The notes: generated by a model not told the origin, from the sequence alone. DNA of 64,000 nt from an uncultured Shewanella sp. (GCF_947497935.1 NZ_CANMIO010000001.1:434001-498000), one strand, 5' to 3'; counted from the first letter of the stretch, positions 9,660 to 19,175 are shown. Numbers and translations are program-made.

Positions 9660-9679
9660 GTGTAATGGTGTACCGTTAC
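9660..9679. promoter_or_regulatory. candidate operator upstream of aroF (TyrR-box-like?)
   Basis: The 20-bp sequence TGTAATGGTGTACCGTTACA is an imperfect palindrome (TGTAA and GGT arms mirrored by ACC and TTACA). TyrR boxes in enterics read TGTAAA-N6-TTTACA, so the outer arms resemble that site but the spacing is 2 bp longer. An aromatic-biosynthesis operon downstream makes TyrR the natural suspect; this is inference. Confidence 0.35.
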
Positions 9680-9780
9680 AATGTTACTTTGGTAGTTTGA
9701 TTCATATGAGTTGAGACGTTCTTCTGTGTAGAAAAGGTCGTTGACGCGGGAAGCGGATTAGAGATAAGCAGGTGGTTATT

Positions 9781-10872
9781 ATGCAACAAGATACAATTAA
9801 CAATGTCCATATCAGTTCAGAACAAGTGTTAGTGACTCCAGAAGAGCTAAAGCGTGAATTGCCTCTGTCTAAGCATGCATACCAATATGTACTGAATGCG
9901 CGTAAAACTGTATCAGATATCGTGCATAAACGTGATAATCGCGTATTGGTGATCTCAGGCCCTTGCTCTATCCATGATATTGATGCCGCAAAAGAGTACG
10001 CGCTTAAGCTTAAGAAGCTACATGATGAACTCGGTGGTCAGTTTTTTGTACTGATGCGTGTTTACTTCGAAAAGCCACGCACTACGGTTGGCTGGAAAGG
10101 CATGATCAACGATCCTGATATGGATGAATCGTTCGATGTAGATAAAGGCTTGAGAAAAGCTCGCGAACTGATGATCTGGCTGGCTGAACTTGAACTGCCT
10201 GTAGCTACAGAGGCGCTTGATCCTATTAGTCCGCAGTACATGTCAGAGCTTATTACTTGGTCTGCGATTGGTGCACGTACCACAGAGTCGCAAACTCACC
10301 GTGAAATGGCATCGGGCCTTTCGATGCCTGTAGGTTTTAAGAACGGTACTGACGGTAAGCTTGGCGTTGCCATTAATGCACTAGAGTCAGCGGCAAGTAG
10401 TCATCGCTTTATGGGCATTAACCAACAAGGTCAAGTCGCACTATTGCAAACCGCAGGTAATCCTGACGGGCATGTGATTTTACGTGGCGGCAAAACACCA
10501 AATTATGATGCTGAAAGCGTGGCTGAGTGCGAACAGCAACTACATGCTGCAAAGCTTAATGCACGATTGATTGTAGATTGTAGCCATGGCAACTCGTCAA
10601 AAGATCATAATAAACAAAAGCCAGTATGCGAAGATGTCTTTAATCAGATAGCGGCGGGCAATAAATCCATCATAGGTGTGATGCTCGAAAGCCACCTCAA
10701 CGCGGGTAAGCAGAGTAGTGATTTACCTATGGATAAATTAGCCTACGGTGTATCGGTAACCGATGCCTGCATTGATTGGGCGACGACAGAAGCCTTATTA
10801 CGGACAGGTGCTAGCGAGTTAGCATCGGTATTAGCGACAAGATTTGATATGCTCAAAGTAGCAAACGGCTGA
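9781..10872 (+). CDS. aroF: 3-deoxy-7-phosphoheptulonate (DAHP) synthase, AroF type
   Basis: This enzyme condenses phosphoenolpyruvate with erythrose 4-phosphate, the first step of the shikimate pathway. The protein is 363 residues long (E. coli AroF is 356) and of the class I-alpha AroFGH family. It has GPCSIHD near residue 61 and the substrate-binding [14 protein letters not shown] segment near 265. The ATG at 9781 follows AGGTGG at 9771-9776; the in-frame GTG at 9772 overlaps that ribosome-binding site. It overlaps or abuts tyrA, which supports a tyrosine-regulated isozyme (AroF), as in the E. coli aroF-tyrA operon. That specificity is inferred from context. Confidence 0.93.
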   Translation: MQQDTINNVHISSEQVLVTPEELKRELPLSKHAYQYVLNARKTVSDIVHKRDNRVLVISGPCSIHDIDAAKEYALKLKKLHDELGGQFFVLMRVYFEKPRTTVGWKGMINDPDMDESFDVDKGLRKARELMIWLAELELPVATEALDPISPQYMSELITWSAIGARTTESQTHREMASGLSMPVGFKNGTDGKLGVAINALESAASSHRFMGINQQGQVALLQTAGNPDGHVILRGGKTPNYDAESVAECEQQLHAAKLNARLIVDCSHGNSSKDHNKQKPVCEDVFNQIAAGNKSIIGVMLESHLNAGKQSSDLPMDKLAYGVSVTDACIDWATTEALLRTGASELASVLATRFDMLKVANG

Positions 10873-10886
10873 TGGAAGAAAGATTG

Positions 10887-12026
10887 ATGAATGAGAAGAG
10901 TACAGCAGAGCTTGAAAACCTCAGAGGCTTGATTGACGGAGTCGATCAGCAATTACTGCATCTACTAAGAAAGCGTCTAGATCTTGTTGCACAGGTTGGT
11001 GCAGTAAAGCACGGTGCAGGCTTACCTATTTACGCGCCGCAGCGCGAAGCTAACATGTTAGCTAAAAGGCGTGAAGAAGCCAAAGCGATGAATGTGGCGC
11101 CGCAACTGATTGAAGACATTTTACGTCGCCTTATGCGTGAGTCCTATCTCAATGAAAAGGATGTGGGCTTTAAACAAGTCAAAGCTGACTTAGGCCATGT
11201 GGTGATTGTGGGTGGTGAAGGTAAGCTCGGTGGTTTGTTCTCACAAATGCTAACGCTTTCCGGTTACCAAGTGAAGACCCTCGATAAAGATGATTGGGTA
11301 AACAGCGAAAGCATCTTCGATGGTGCAGGTTTAGTCATTGTCACAGTACCAATTAATATTACCTGTGAATTAATTGCCGAGAAACTAACAAACTTACCTA
11401 AAAATTGCATCTTGGCTGATTTAACATCCATTAAGGGCGCGCCAGTTGAAGCAATGCTTACCGCGCATTCAGGCCCAGTGCTCGGCTTACACCCTATGTT
11501 TGGTCCCGATGTTGGCAGCTTAGCCAAACAAGTGGTTGTGGTGTGTCATGGCCGTGATAGCGATGCTTACCAATGGCTAATTGAGCAGATTGAAATCTGG
11601 GGCGCTCGCATTGTTGAAGCCGAGCCAAGCAAACACGATAAAGCCATGCAGTTAGTGCAAGCGATGCGACACTTCTCCTCATTTGTATATGGCTTAAACC
11701 TATACAAAGAAGAAGCCGATATTGAGTCATTACTGCAATTTAGTTCGCCAATTTATCGTTTAGAGCTGGCGATGGTAGGGCGCCTATTTGCCCAAAGCCC
11801 TGAGCTATACGCCGATATTATCTTTGCTCAAGAGGAAAGCTTAGTCGCAATTAGTGATTACCTAGACAATTACTCTCAGGCGTTATCTATTTTAAAGTCT
11901 GGCAATCGTGATGCCTTCGTGGCTCAGTTTGCAGAAGTGTCTCGCTGGTTTGGTGACTTTGCGCCACAGTTCCAAAGAGAGAGTCGGGCGATGTTGCAAT
12001 CAGTTAATGATATGAAAACGGGCTAA
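10887..12026 (+). CDS. tyrA: bifunctional chorismate mutase / prephenate dehydrogenase TyrA
   Basis: TyrA converts chorismate to prephenate and then oxidises it with NAD+ to 4-hydroxyphenylpyruvate, the tyrosine branch. The N-terminal AroQ mutase domain (about 1-90) carries [20 protein letters not shown] and the [13 protein letters not shown] helix. The dehydrogenase domain begins with the Rossmann motif [12 protein letters not shown] (near residue 103) and contains the [10 protein letters not shown] motif. The ATG at 10887 (GGAAG upstream, 379 aa) is chosen. An ATG at 10872 overlaps the aroF stop as TGATG and would add five residues, so translational coupling is likely either way. Confidence 0.95.
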   Translation: MNEKSTAELENLRGLIDGVDQQLLHLLRKRLDLVAQVGAVKHGAGLPIYAPQREANMLAKRREEAKAMNVAPQLIEDILRRLMRESYLNEKDVGFKQVKADLGHVVIVGGEGKLGGLFSQMLTLSGYQVKTLDKDDWVNSESIFDGAGLVIVTVPINITCELIAEKLTNLPKNCILADLTSIKGAPVEAMLTAHSGPVLGLHPMFGPDVGSLAKQVVVVCHGRDSDAYQWLIEQIEIWGARIVEAEPSKHDKAMQLVQAMRHFSSFVYGLNLYKEEADIESLLQFSSPIYRLELAMVGRLFAQSPELYADIIFAQEESLVAISDYLDNYSQALSILKSGNRDAFVAQFAEVSRWFGDFAPQFQRESRAMLQSVNDMKTG

Positions 12027-12090
12027 TAATAACGGCTAAGGTTAGCACTGGTTGTTAGAACCAGTTTTCAGCAGAATTAGTACATATGAC

Positions 12091-12115
12091 AAAAGGCGCT
12101 TAGGCGCCTTTTTTG
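12091..12115 (+). terminator. terminator of aroF-tyrA
   Basis: AAAAGGCGC-TTAG-GCGCCTTTT stem with a following T-run. Confidence 0.9.
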
Positions 12116-12143
12116 TGTTTTGCTTATTAAATCACGCTGCTTT

Positions 12144-12158
12144 TGATAATGGTTATCA
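12144..12158. promoter_or_regulatory. Fur-box-like 7-1-7 sequence
   Basis: TGATAATGGTTATCA differs from the 7-1-7 Fur consensus TGATAATNATTATCA at one base. It lies 268 bp before hcp and 29 bp after the tyrA terminator, so which transcript it would control is unclear. Confidence 0.35.
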
Positions 12159-12380
12159 GTACCGAATTATTTCACCTCTGGCAGAGCTTTTTTAACTATT
12201 AGCGGTTTCAATATTATCTGTTATTAGGGTTAACTATTGATAATAAGTGCTTTTATATCTTACTTACCCCACTTTTAAAGTATTTATTAGTGAACACTTA
12301 AAGTGATCTCTTTCATAGTTTCAGCCTTTAATCATAGAAAGTCCTTTTGCAAATTCTCAAGAAGCGTAGACTAACCTTAA

Positions 12381-12403
12381 AACATGCAAATAAAATGCAT
12401 GAT
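12381..12403. promoter_or_regulatory. NsrR-binding-site-like palindrome upstream of hcp
   Basis: The 23-bp sequence starts AACATGCAAAT and ends AAATGCATGAT. It fits the gammaproteobacterial NsrR pattern, in which ATGYATTT and AAATRCAT arms flank one base, at most conserved positions. NsrR is a nitric-oxide-sensing [Fe-S] repressor, and hcp-hcr is its most conserved target. The site ends 22 bp before the hcp start. Confidence 0.7.
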
Positions 12404-12425
12404 ATAAAATATAGGAGTTAGTGTC

Positions 12426-14090
12426 GTGTTTTGTATTCAATGTGAGCAAACAATTAGAACACCTGCGGGTAACGGCTGTAGCTATACCCAAGGTATGTGC
12501 GGTAAGTCTTCAGATACTTCAGATTTACAAGATCTTCTTATCTATATTCTACAAGGTGTATCGTCTTACGCGGCGCTTGCTCGCGAAGTCGGCATCATCG
12601 ACCATGAAATCGATACATTCGTACCTAAAGCATTTTTTGCAACCTTAACTAACGTTAACTTCGATGATGAACGCATCATTGCGTACACGACTCAAGCTGA
12701 AACCTTCCGTAATCGCTTAAAAGCGGCTTATGAAGCTAAGTGCAGTGAACTAAACATTGAAGCCAAACCAATGAATGCACCTATGCAATTGGTACTGGGT
12801 GCCACTAAGCCTGAAATGTTGACTCAAGCGCTTCAGGCTGTGCCTAACCGTGGTAAAGATGAAGTGCATGAAGATATCATGGGTTTACGTCTACTGTGCT
12901 TGTATGGCCTTAAGGGCGCCGCAGCCTATATGGAACATGCTCGCGTACTTGAGCAAACAAGTGATGAAGTTGCCGGTGAGTTTCACCAGATCATGGCGTT
13001 CTTGGGCGAAGATTCTGTTGATGCAGATAAGCTATTTAATACTGCCATGCAGATTGGTCAGCTTAACTACCGAGTAATGGCGATGCTAGATGAAGGTGAA
13101 ACTCATGCCTTTGGTCACCCAGAGCCAACGCAAGTGAACACTAAGTCAGTAAAAGGTAAGGCTATCTTAGTGTCTGGTCATGACATGAAGGATCTTGAGC
13201 TAATTCTTGAGCAAACCGAGGGGAAGGGCATTAACGTTTACACTCACGGTGAAATGCTACCTGCTCTTGCTTACCCTGAACTTAAGAAATATCCACACTT
13301 AGTCGGTAACTACGGCAGCGCATGGCAGAATCAGCAAAAAGAGTTTGCCACATTCCCAGGCGCAGTTGTAATGACATCTAACTGTATCATCGACCCAAAT
13401 GTTGGTGATTACTCAGATCGTATTTTCACCCGTAGTATCGTTGGTTGGCCTGGTGTAACGCACATCATTGGCGAAGACTTCAGTGAAGTGATTGCTAAAG
13501 CTGAATCTTTAGAAGGCTTTATTTATGATGAGATCCCCCATCTAATCACCATAGGTTTTGCCCGTAATGCGTTAATGGCTGCGGCGCCTACCGTAATTGA
13601 AAATGTGAAGAGTGGTGCAATCAAGCATTTCTTCTTGGTAGGGGGCTGTGACGGTGATAAGCAAGAGCGTGGTTACTTTACTGATATTGCGACTCAGGCA
13701 CCGGCTGACTCCGTTATTCTAACCCTTGGTTGCGGTAAGTATAAGTTCAACAAACTTGAGTTTGGTGACATCAACGGGATCCCACGTCTATTAGATATCG
13801 GTCAGTGTAATGATGCCTATTCAGCCATTCAGTTAGCTATTGCATTGTCAGAGGCCTTTGAGTGTGACATCAATGAATTGCCACTGACCTTAGTGCTTTC
13901 TTGGTTTGAGCAAAAAGCGATTGTAGTACTGCTAACGCTATTATCACTTGGGGTGAAGGACATTATGACTGGCCCAACGGCACCAGCGTTCTTAACACCT
14001 AACTTAGCTAAGGTGCTTGAAGAGAAGTTTGGTCTTCGTAACACCACAACTGTTGAAGCAGACTTAAACCGCATCCTTAATGTGGCGTAA
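12426..14090 (+). CDS. hcp: hybrid cluster protein (hydroxylamine reductase / NO-stress enzyme)
   Basis: Hcp contains a cubane [4Fe-4S] and a hybrid [4Fe-2O-2S] cluster. It is credited with NO reductase, hydroxylamine reductase and protein S-nitrosylase activities during anaerobic nitrosative stress. The 554-residue protein opens [19 protein letters not shown] and has cubane ligands at Cys 3, 6, 18 and 25 (CX2C-X11-C-X6-C spacing). The hybrid-cluster motifs [13 protein letters not shown] and LGCGKYKFN follow later. The start is GTG at 12426, and an ATAGGAG ribosome-binding site lies upstream. A terminator separates it from its electron donor gene hcr. Confidence 0.96.
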   Translation: MFCIQCEQTIRTPAGNGCSYTQGMCGKSSDTSDLQDLLIYILQGVSSYAALAREVGIIDHEIDTFVPKAFFATLTNVNFDDERIIAYTTQAETFRNRLKAAYEAKCSELNIEAKPMNAPMQLVLGATKPEMLTQALQAVPNRGKDEVHEDIMGLRLLCLYGLKGAAAYMEHARVLEQTSDEVAGEFHQIMAFLGEDSVDADKLFNTAMQIGQLNYRVMAMLDEGETHAFGHPEPTQVNTKSVKGKAILVSGHDMKDLELILEQTEGKGINVYTHGEMLPALAYPELKKYPHLVGNYGSAWQNQQKEFATFPGAVVMTSNCIIDPNVGDYSDRIFTRSIVGWPGVTHIIGEDFSEVIAKAESLEGFIYDEIPHLITIGFARNALMAAAPTVIENVKSGAIKHFFLVGGCDGDKQERGYFTDIATQAPADSVILTLGCGKYKFNKLEFGDINGIPRLLDIGQCNDAYSAIQLAIALSEAFECDINELPLTLVLSWFEQKAIVVLLTLLSLGVKDIMTGPTAPAFLTPNLAKVLEEKFGLRNTTTVEADLNRILNVA

Positions 14091-14119
14091 CTGCAAGGTT
14101 ATTGGTGATAAGTAAGTTG

Positions 14120-14147
14120 AAAATGGCCACCAATGTGTGGCCATTTT
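14120..14147 (+). terminator. terminator between hcp and hcr
   Basis: AAAATGGCCAC and GTGGCCATTTT form an 11-bp stem followed by TTT. It probably limits read-through from hcp into hcr. It also excludes the ATG at 14137, inside the stem, as a sensible hcr start. Confidence 0.8.
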
Positions 14148-14190
14148 TAATTTTAAAGTTAACAGGCTTAGTTTGATAGGTAGGTATCGC

Positions 14191-15321
14191 GTGAATATGG
14201 CAATGAATAAGCAAGCTTCAAATTTGGAATCATTTTCAGCACAGCAATGGCAATCGGGTGAGCATCAACTGGTTTGTGTTGAGAAGTGGAATGAAACCCA
14301 TGATGTAATGAGTTTTCGCTTTCAAGGCACTACACCCGTTAAGTTTCACTTTAAACCGGGGCAGTTTTTAACTCTGTTACTTGAGATTAATGGCCAGAAA
14401 ATCGCACGGAGTTACACCATTAGCTCATCACCCTCTCGCCCATATTCTATCGTGCTGACTATCAAACGTATTGAAGGCGGCAAGGTGTCGAACTACTTAG
14501 CAGATAACCTTGAAGTCGGTCATATGGTGCGAGCACTTGGTCCTGATGGCGCATTTAACCTTGTTGATATCCCTGCTGATAAGTACCTATTTTTAAGTGC
14601 TGGCTGTGGTATTACTCCTATGTTTTCAATGTCGCGCTGGTTAACCGATACCGAAATGGGTCCGGATATAAGCTTCCTGCACAGCGCAAAGTCTAATAAA
14701 GATCTGATTTTTGAATCAACCATTGCACAAATGGCCGAGCGCAGTAGCGAATTCAAGCTTAACTATATTTTAGAAGAGCTTGGCATTTTTGCTAATGTTG
14801 GAATAAGCGGTAAGTTTACCGACAAGCAAGCAGGGCGCTTAAATGCTGAAAACCTAGCTCGCCTAGTGCCTGACTTTAAAACGCGTACCGTGTTTGTCTG
14901 TGGGCCTGAGCCATACATGAATGCCGTTAAAGCATTACTTGAATCGTTAGATTTTGATATGTCGCAGTTTCATCAAGAAAGCTTTGGTAGCTTTAAAGGT
15001 GATAGTGCCGAGCTAAGTGCAGCGAAAGAGCAAAATACCAATACTGGCGATCATTTAGCTGCCAATGGCTTTATGCTCAGTATCGGCGATAAAAGCCGTA
15101 ACTTGGCTGCTGAGCAAACGGTATTGGACGGTATTGAGGCCGAGGGGTTACCGATTATTGCTGCATGTCGTTCAGGTGTTTGCGGCGCATGTAAATGTAA
15201 GGTTGTTGAAGGTGAAGTCGAGTCATCAAGTCAAATGGCATTAACGCCAGATGAGATAGCTCAAGGATATGTACTTGCTTGCTCAACAAAATTAAAGTCA
15301 GATGTGACACTAGAGTTATAG
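14191..15321 (+). CDS. hcr: NADH oxidoreductase Hcr (Hcp reductase)
   Basis: Hcr passes electrons from NADH to Hcp. Domain order is an FAD-binding ferredoxin-reductase barrel (RSYTISSSPS near residue 73), an NAD-binding domain (AGCGITPM, FVCGPEPYM) and a C-terminal plant-type [2Fe-2S] ferredoxin with CRSGVCGACKCKV. The GTG at 14191 is preferred because AGGTAGG lies six bases upstream; in-frame ATGs at 14197 and 14203 are alternatives. The open frame reaches back to 14137 but runs through the hcp terminator. Downstream of hcp, as in enteric bacteria. Confidence 0.92.
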   Translation: MNMAMNKQASNLESFSAQQWQSGEHQLVCVEKWNETHDVMSFRFQGTTPVKFHFKPGQFLTLLLEINGQKIARSYTISSSPSRPYSIVLTIKRIEGGKVSNYLADNLEVGHMVRALGPDGAFNLVDIPADKYLFLSAGCGITPMFSMSRWLTDTEMGPDISFLHSAKSNKDLIFESTIAQMAERSSEFKLNYILEELGIFANVGISGKFTDKQAGRLNAENLARLVPDFKTRTVFVCGPEPYMNAVKALLESLDFDMSQFHQESFGSFKGDSAELSAAKEQNTNTGDHLAANGFMLSIGDKSRNLAAEQTVLDGIEAEGLPIIAACRSGVCGACKCKVVEGEVESSSQMALTPDEIAQGYVLACSTKLKSDVTLEL

Positions 15322-15415
15322 TTGTATTTTCGCTAAATAGGCGATGACATTAGTATTAAAATTTGAAATAAACCAGATGTGAAAGTTGCACAACTCACAA
15401 TGAGAACGTAAGGTT

Positions 15416-15455
15416 AAAGGCAGGCCGCGATGGAATTGCGCCTGTCTTTTATCTT
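15416..15455 (+). terminator. probable terminator of hcr
   Basis: AAAGGCAGGC and GCCTGTCTTT pair with one G-U wobble and are followed by a T-rich end. Confidence 0.6.
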
Positions 15456-15470
15456 TCTACGGAGTGGCGC

Positions 15471-15809
15471 ATGGCATCAACATTACATTCTCAACCGCTA
15501 GCATTAGAAGACAGGAGCCTTGCTCACCTTCTGTACGGGCTTATGGCCTGCTTTCCACTTTTTCTGGTTCCCGCAGCGCTCAGCCTGCTCATTAATATCT
15601 ACCAGCCACAACAAGATTCAAATAGCACTATGGCAGTGCATCTGCGTTGGCAGCGCTGGTCTATCGTCGGTCTGTTTACTGTTATTCTCGTAGGTTATCT
15701 AGCTAGCCCGCAGTGGCTCAGCACAACACTTTATGTTGCTGGTGCTGTGTGGTTTGCTGGCCGTGTGTTTAAAGGCTGGCTCAGCTTAATTGAAGGCCGC
15801 AGTATTTAA
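15471..15809 (+). CDS. small inner-membrane protein, DUF4870-like
   Basis: This 112-residue protein has three hydrophobic segments (about residues 23-44, 60-78 and 84-100). The N-terminal pattern HLLYGLMACFPLFLVPAALSLLINI resembles small DUF4870-type membrane proteins. I cannot assign a function. A ribosome-binding site (ACGGAG) precedes the ATG. It lies 32 bp upstream of the antiporter gene on the same strand and may be co-transcribed with it. Confidence 0.6.
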   Translation: MASTLHSQPLALEDRSLAHLLYGLMACFPLFLVPAALSLLINIYQPQQDSNSTMAVHLRWQRWSIVGLFTVILVGYLASPQWLSTTLYVAGAVWFAGRVFKGWLSLIEGRSI

Positions 15810-15841
15810 TCTTTTCTATAACTTTCAATCGAGACTAGCTT

Positions 15842-17128
15842 GTGACCAGTTACGAAATCCTCTGCCTGTTATCTGCACTCTCTCTCGCTATTTCACTTAT
15901 CTCTTCACGTTTACACCGTTGGCAACAAACGATCACCATTACCGCATTAGCTTTAGGCTTAAGTTTAGTTATTTTAATTGCAGGTAAAATTTTTGGAGTG
16001 GAACTCTATTCCACTTTAGTGACCGATTTAGAGCAACTCGATTTTAAAGCCTTACTACTCAACGGAATGTTAGGTTTCTTGTTGTTTGCAGGGGCTTTGC
16101 AGATAAAGCTCAATGTCCTCAAACAACAGAGGTGGGAAATTTTTGTTCTGGCCTTTGTTGGCACTTTGCTCTCCACCGTCATTATCGGCGGTTTGCTATA
16201 TGTACTTTCCGGCTTCTTAGAGCTACAGCTCAACTTTAGTTACTGCCTGTTGTTTGGTGCGTTAATATCTCCTACAGACCCTATCGCAGTATTGGCAATC
16301 ATTAAACAGCTTGGTGCACCTGAGGACATTGCTATTCAGGTTGAGGGGGAGTCACTGTTTAACGATGGTATCGGCTTAGTTATTTTTGTCGCCATCTCTC
16401 AGGTGGCGTTTTCAACCGAGCCGTTAACCTTTGCTAGCGTCACCGAGTTATTTATTCGTGAGGCTATTGGTGGTGTGATCTATGGCGGGGTATTGGCGGC
16501 GGTTTTACACGGTATGCTGCATCTATCGGAGGAGCGAACTCAATATTTATTAATGACATTACTGGTACCGAGTGCCGGTTATGTGGTTGCTGATATGCTT
16601 GGCGTCTCAGGGCCTTTAGCTATGGTAACTTCGGGGATCATTATCGGCAATGTGAGCGTGCCTAGATTACTTAAAGAGTCTGAGTGGGCGCACCTTGATA
16701 GCTTTTGGTTATTGATAGAATCTTTCTTCAACTCACTACTCTTCCTACTATTAGGGCTCTTACTGTTACTGATCCACTTTGACGTAGAACTATGGTGGTT
16801 TATGTTGCTTTCTGTACCAATTGTGCTCATTGGGCGAACTATCAGTATTTACTTGCCTTACATGGGGTTCAGGCGCTTTAGGCGTTACAACTCATACGCT
16901 GAGAAGATCTTGGTATGGGGTGGGTTACGAGGGGGATTAGCACTTGCGATGGCGATGAGTTTACCGACGGGGGTATTGATTATATCTGGTAGCAATATTG
17001 ATTTGCGTGAACTACTTATGGTGATGACGTATGCGGTAGTGGTGTTTTCTATACTCGTTCAAGGAACCACAATTCCAAGCCTAATTGATAAAAGTAACGC
17101 TGAGCATGCTGCTCAGCGTAACCCTTAA
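15842..17128 (+). CDS. Na+(K+)/H+ antiporter, CPA1/NhaP type
   Basis: This 428-residue polytopic membrane protein has about 12-13 hydrophobic segments. The CPA1 ion-binding signatures are present: SPTDPIAVLAIIKQLG near residue 142 and EGESLFNDGIGLVIF near 172. WGGLRGGLALAMAMSLP near 358 is another conserved CPA1 block. Such proteins exchange cytoplasmic Na+ or K+ for H+. The start is GTG at 15842 with no strong ribosome-binding site, so translation may be coupled to the small membrane protein upstream. Ion specificity cannot be read from the sequence. Confidence 0.9.
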   Translation: MTSYEILCLLSALSLAISLISSRLHRWQQTITITALALGLSLVILIAGKIFGVELYSTLVTDLEQLDFKALLLNGMLGFLLFAGALQIKLNVLKQQRWEIFVLAFVGTLLSTVIIGGLLYVLSGFLELQLNFSYCLLFGALISPTDPIAVLAIIKQLGAPEDIAIQVEGESLFNDGIGLVIFVAISQVAFSTEPLTFASVTELFIREAIGGVIYGGVLAAVLHGMLHLSEERTQYLLMTLLVPSAGYVVADMLGVSGPLAMVTSGIIIGNVSVPRLLKESEWAHLDSFWLLIESFFNSLLFLLLGLLLLLIHFDVELWWFMLLSVPIVLIGRTISIYLPYMGFRRFRRYNSYAEKILVWGGLRGGLALAMAMSLPTGVLIISGSNIDLRELLMVMTYAVVVFSILVQGTTIPSLIDKSNAEHAAQRNP

Positions 17129-17201
17129 TCTGCACTCATTTTCGCCAGCTCGCAATTACCTGCTCTCACTCATCCTTGTTGCAGGTAATGAAGAATGTCG
17201 G

Positions 17202-19175
17202 CTAGTGGTACAAGTTACCTAATACCGCTTTAACGAGCTCGCCTGGGTGACCTTGACCAGCAGTATCTATCGCGCTTAGATTCATCATGACACCGTCACC
17301 TTTAAGCTGCTTAATGGCTTTAGCAAATGTAGCTAGCTGATCGGCATCAATGGCATAACTAGGGTTAACAACAACCGGTAAGTGACTCAGCGCTTTTAGC
17401 TCAACCAATGCAGCCAAATCTAGCGATGGTTTACCTGAATTGTTTAGTGTGGTTACGCCTGACTCACAAAGTATAAGTTGCTGATTGCCTTGGCTGAGAA
17501 CTTCTTCAGCGGCATTAAGCAAGTCATCTACACTGGCCATAGCATTCCGCTCTAAAATCACAGGAACCAGCAAACTACCGAGTTGACTTAGTATGGCTTG
17601 GTTATACATCAAATTGCCTGCAAGCATCACCACATCGGCAAATTGGATTGCCATGCTTAAATCTGTTTCGTGTTCAATGGCTAACACACAAACGAGATTA
17701 AATTGGTTCAAAGCATGCTTAAACTTCTCTATCGAGCTAATAAGATCACTTTGTTGACTCAAGCCCTGAATAACCACGGCTTGGAATCCAGACTCCTTAA
17801 GCTCTTTTGCCATTTGTTCAAATTGCAGCAGATCAAGTGGCAGTTGCACCTGAGCTATAGCGCCTAGATTACCATCGCCGAGGCTAAGTTGGCCGCAAAT
17901 CACTTGAGTTGATTTACTCTTGTACTGCTTACTGACGCGCATCTGTTTACTCGGCGGAGTAGCGGTAACTGTGGTCGACTTAGAAGTATCAGGCTCTATC
18001 ATTAATTGGCTATTGCTGAGCTGAGTGGGTTTAACTGTTTCACATGGGTAGCAGCCAAGCACCTTGATAAAGCGCGTGGTTTTCTCCAGCTCTTTTAGCG
18101 CTGCTTGCATTGGCTCACTAGAGAGGTTCGCGTCAATATCTAAGTAGAACATCTCCTCCCAAGGAGTCCCTGGAATAGGGCGAGATTCCAGCTTGCTCAT
18201 ATTCAGGTTACGGGCTTTAAGTACCAGTAAGGCCTCAACCAATGCGCCTGGCTTTTGTCCTGTAGCCATAATCAAGGTGCACTTTGCTGGTAATTGTGAC
18301 GGCACTTCGACTGCTTTTCTTGCTACAACAATAAAGCGACTTTGGTTGATTTTTTGATTGGCTAAACCTGTTTCAACGGCTTCCAATTGATATAGAGCGC
18401 CACCTTCAGCGCTGCCGATTGCAGCAACGCTGTTATCATTGGCATTACAGACCATTTCCATTGCTTCGGCGCTGCTAGAGCAATACTCGAGTTTAAACTC
18501 GCCGTGTTGACTCAGGTAGCGGCTGCACTGACTTATTGGCTGCGGGTGTGCGTAAACGGTTTTGATATCATTAATAGTGCTGCCGCTATTTGCTAATAAA
18601 CAATGGCCAACCTCGATAGTTGTCTCACCTACGATGGCAAGGCTTGTATGTTGCAATACATCATAAACTTCGTTGATTGAGCCTGAAGAGGTATTTTCAA
18701 TTGGTAGGAAGCCGTAATCTGCATGTCCGGACTCGACGGCTTGCACTATCTCATCAAAACTTTGACAGCCGAGATCTTGCATTTTTACTTGGCGTCGATC
18801 GCAGTAGCGGCTGGCGGCTAGGTAAGAGTATGAGCCTCTGGCACCAAGGTATGCGATGCAATATTGCTGCAATTGTGTTTCTGGATTTGCGCGGCCGTGC
18901 AGATAGGCTTGTTGATTCAGTACAGAGTCTTCGATAATGCTTTGATAAAGAGAGATCACATAGTGGGCATCTAGACCTTGCTCTCGGCCTTGTTTCACCA
19001 AGCGTGATAACAACTCTTTCTCGCGGACCGTATCGCGTATAGGTCTGACATCTACTTCTTTACTGCGGGCAACATCCAAACTTAATTCACGGCGCTTAGC
19101 AAGCAGGGCCAGTAGTTCATTGTCGAGGCTAGTGATCTGCTCTCGAGTGTGATTTAAGGGTTGTGGTTTACTCAT
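17202..19175 (-). CDS. pheA: chorismate mutase / prephenate dehydratase PheA with extra C-terminal DAHP-synthase-like domain
   Basis: PheA makes phenylpyruvate from chorismate. Domain order: AroQ chorismate mutase (about 1-90, LLALLAKRRELSLDVARSK), prephenate dehydratase (about 105-285, YLGARGSYSYLAA and PIENTSSGSINEVYD), and a regulatory ACT domain (about 300-385, ESRPIPGTPWEEMFYLDI). A linker of about 45 residues follows, then 225 further residues absent from E. coli PheA (386 aa). That tail resembles a class I-beta DAHP synthase barrel (ILCESGVTTLNN, LDLAALVELKALSHLPVVVNPSYA). Key catalytic positions are changed: CERG to CESG, DPSHA to NPSYA, and the E-x-H-P motif is lost. It is probably non-catalytic. 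The ATG at 19175 has AGAGG upstream; the open frame reaches 19214 but lacks support. 657 aa. Confidence 0.94.
   Translation of the reverse strand: MSKPQPLNHTREQITSLDNELLALLAKRRELSLDVARSKEVDVRPIRDTVREKELLSRLVKQGREQGLDAHYVISLYQSIIEDSVLNQQAYLHGRANPETQLQQYCIAYLGARGSYSYLAASRYCDRRQVKMQDLGCQSFDEIVQAVESGHADYGFLPIENTSSGSINEVYDVLQHTSLAIVGETTIEVGHCLLANSGSTINDIKTVYAHPQPISQCSRYLSQHGEFKLEYCSSSAEAMEMVCNANDNSVAAIGSAEGGALYQLEAVETGLANQKINQSRFIVVARKAVEVPSQLPAKCTLIMATGQKPGALVEALLVLKARNLNMSKLESRPIPGTPWEEMFYLDIDANLSSEPMQAALKELEKTTRFIKVLGCYPCETVKPTQLSNSQLMIEPDTSKSTTVTATPPSKQMRVSKQYKSKSTQVICGQLSLGDGNLGAIAQVQLPLDLLQFEQMAKELKESGFQAVVIQGLSQQSDLISSIEKFKHALNQFNLVCVLAIEHETDLSMAIQFADVVMLAGNLMYNQAILSQLGSLLVPVILERNAMASVDDLLNAAEEVLSQGNQQLILCESGVTTLNNSGKPSLDLAALVELKALSHLPVVVNPSYAIDADQLATFAKAIKQLKGDGVMMNLSAIDTAGQGHPGELVKAVLGNLYH

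Larger units (their letters stand above)
9432..9780. other. rplS-aroF intergenic region
   Basis: Holds the rplS terminator (9473-9496) and, further down, a near-palindromic candidate operator (9660-9679) roughly 100 bp before aroF. Nothing else is recognised. Confidence 0.5.
12027..12425. other. tyrA-hcp intergenic region with terminator and two candidate operators
   Basis: This 399-bp gap holds the tyrA terminator (12091-12115), a Fur-box-like sequence (12144-12158) and an NsrR-like site immediately upstream of hcp (12381-12403). The stretch 12160-12380 is AT-rich. I found no ORF and no clear second terminator that would define a small RNA. Confidence 0.5.
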
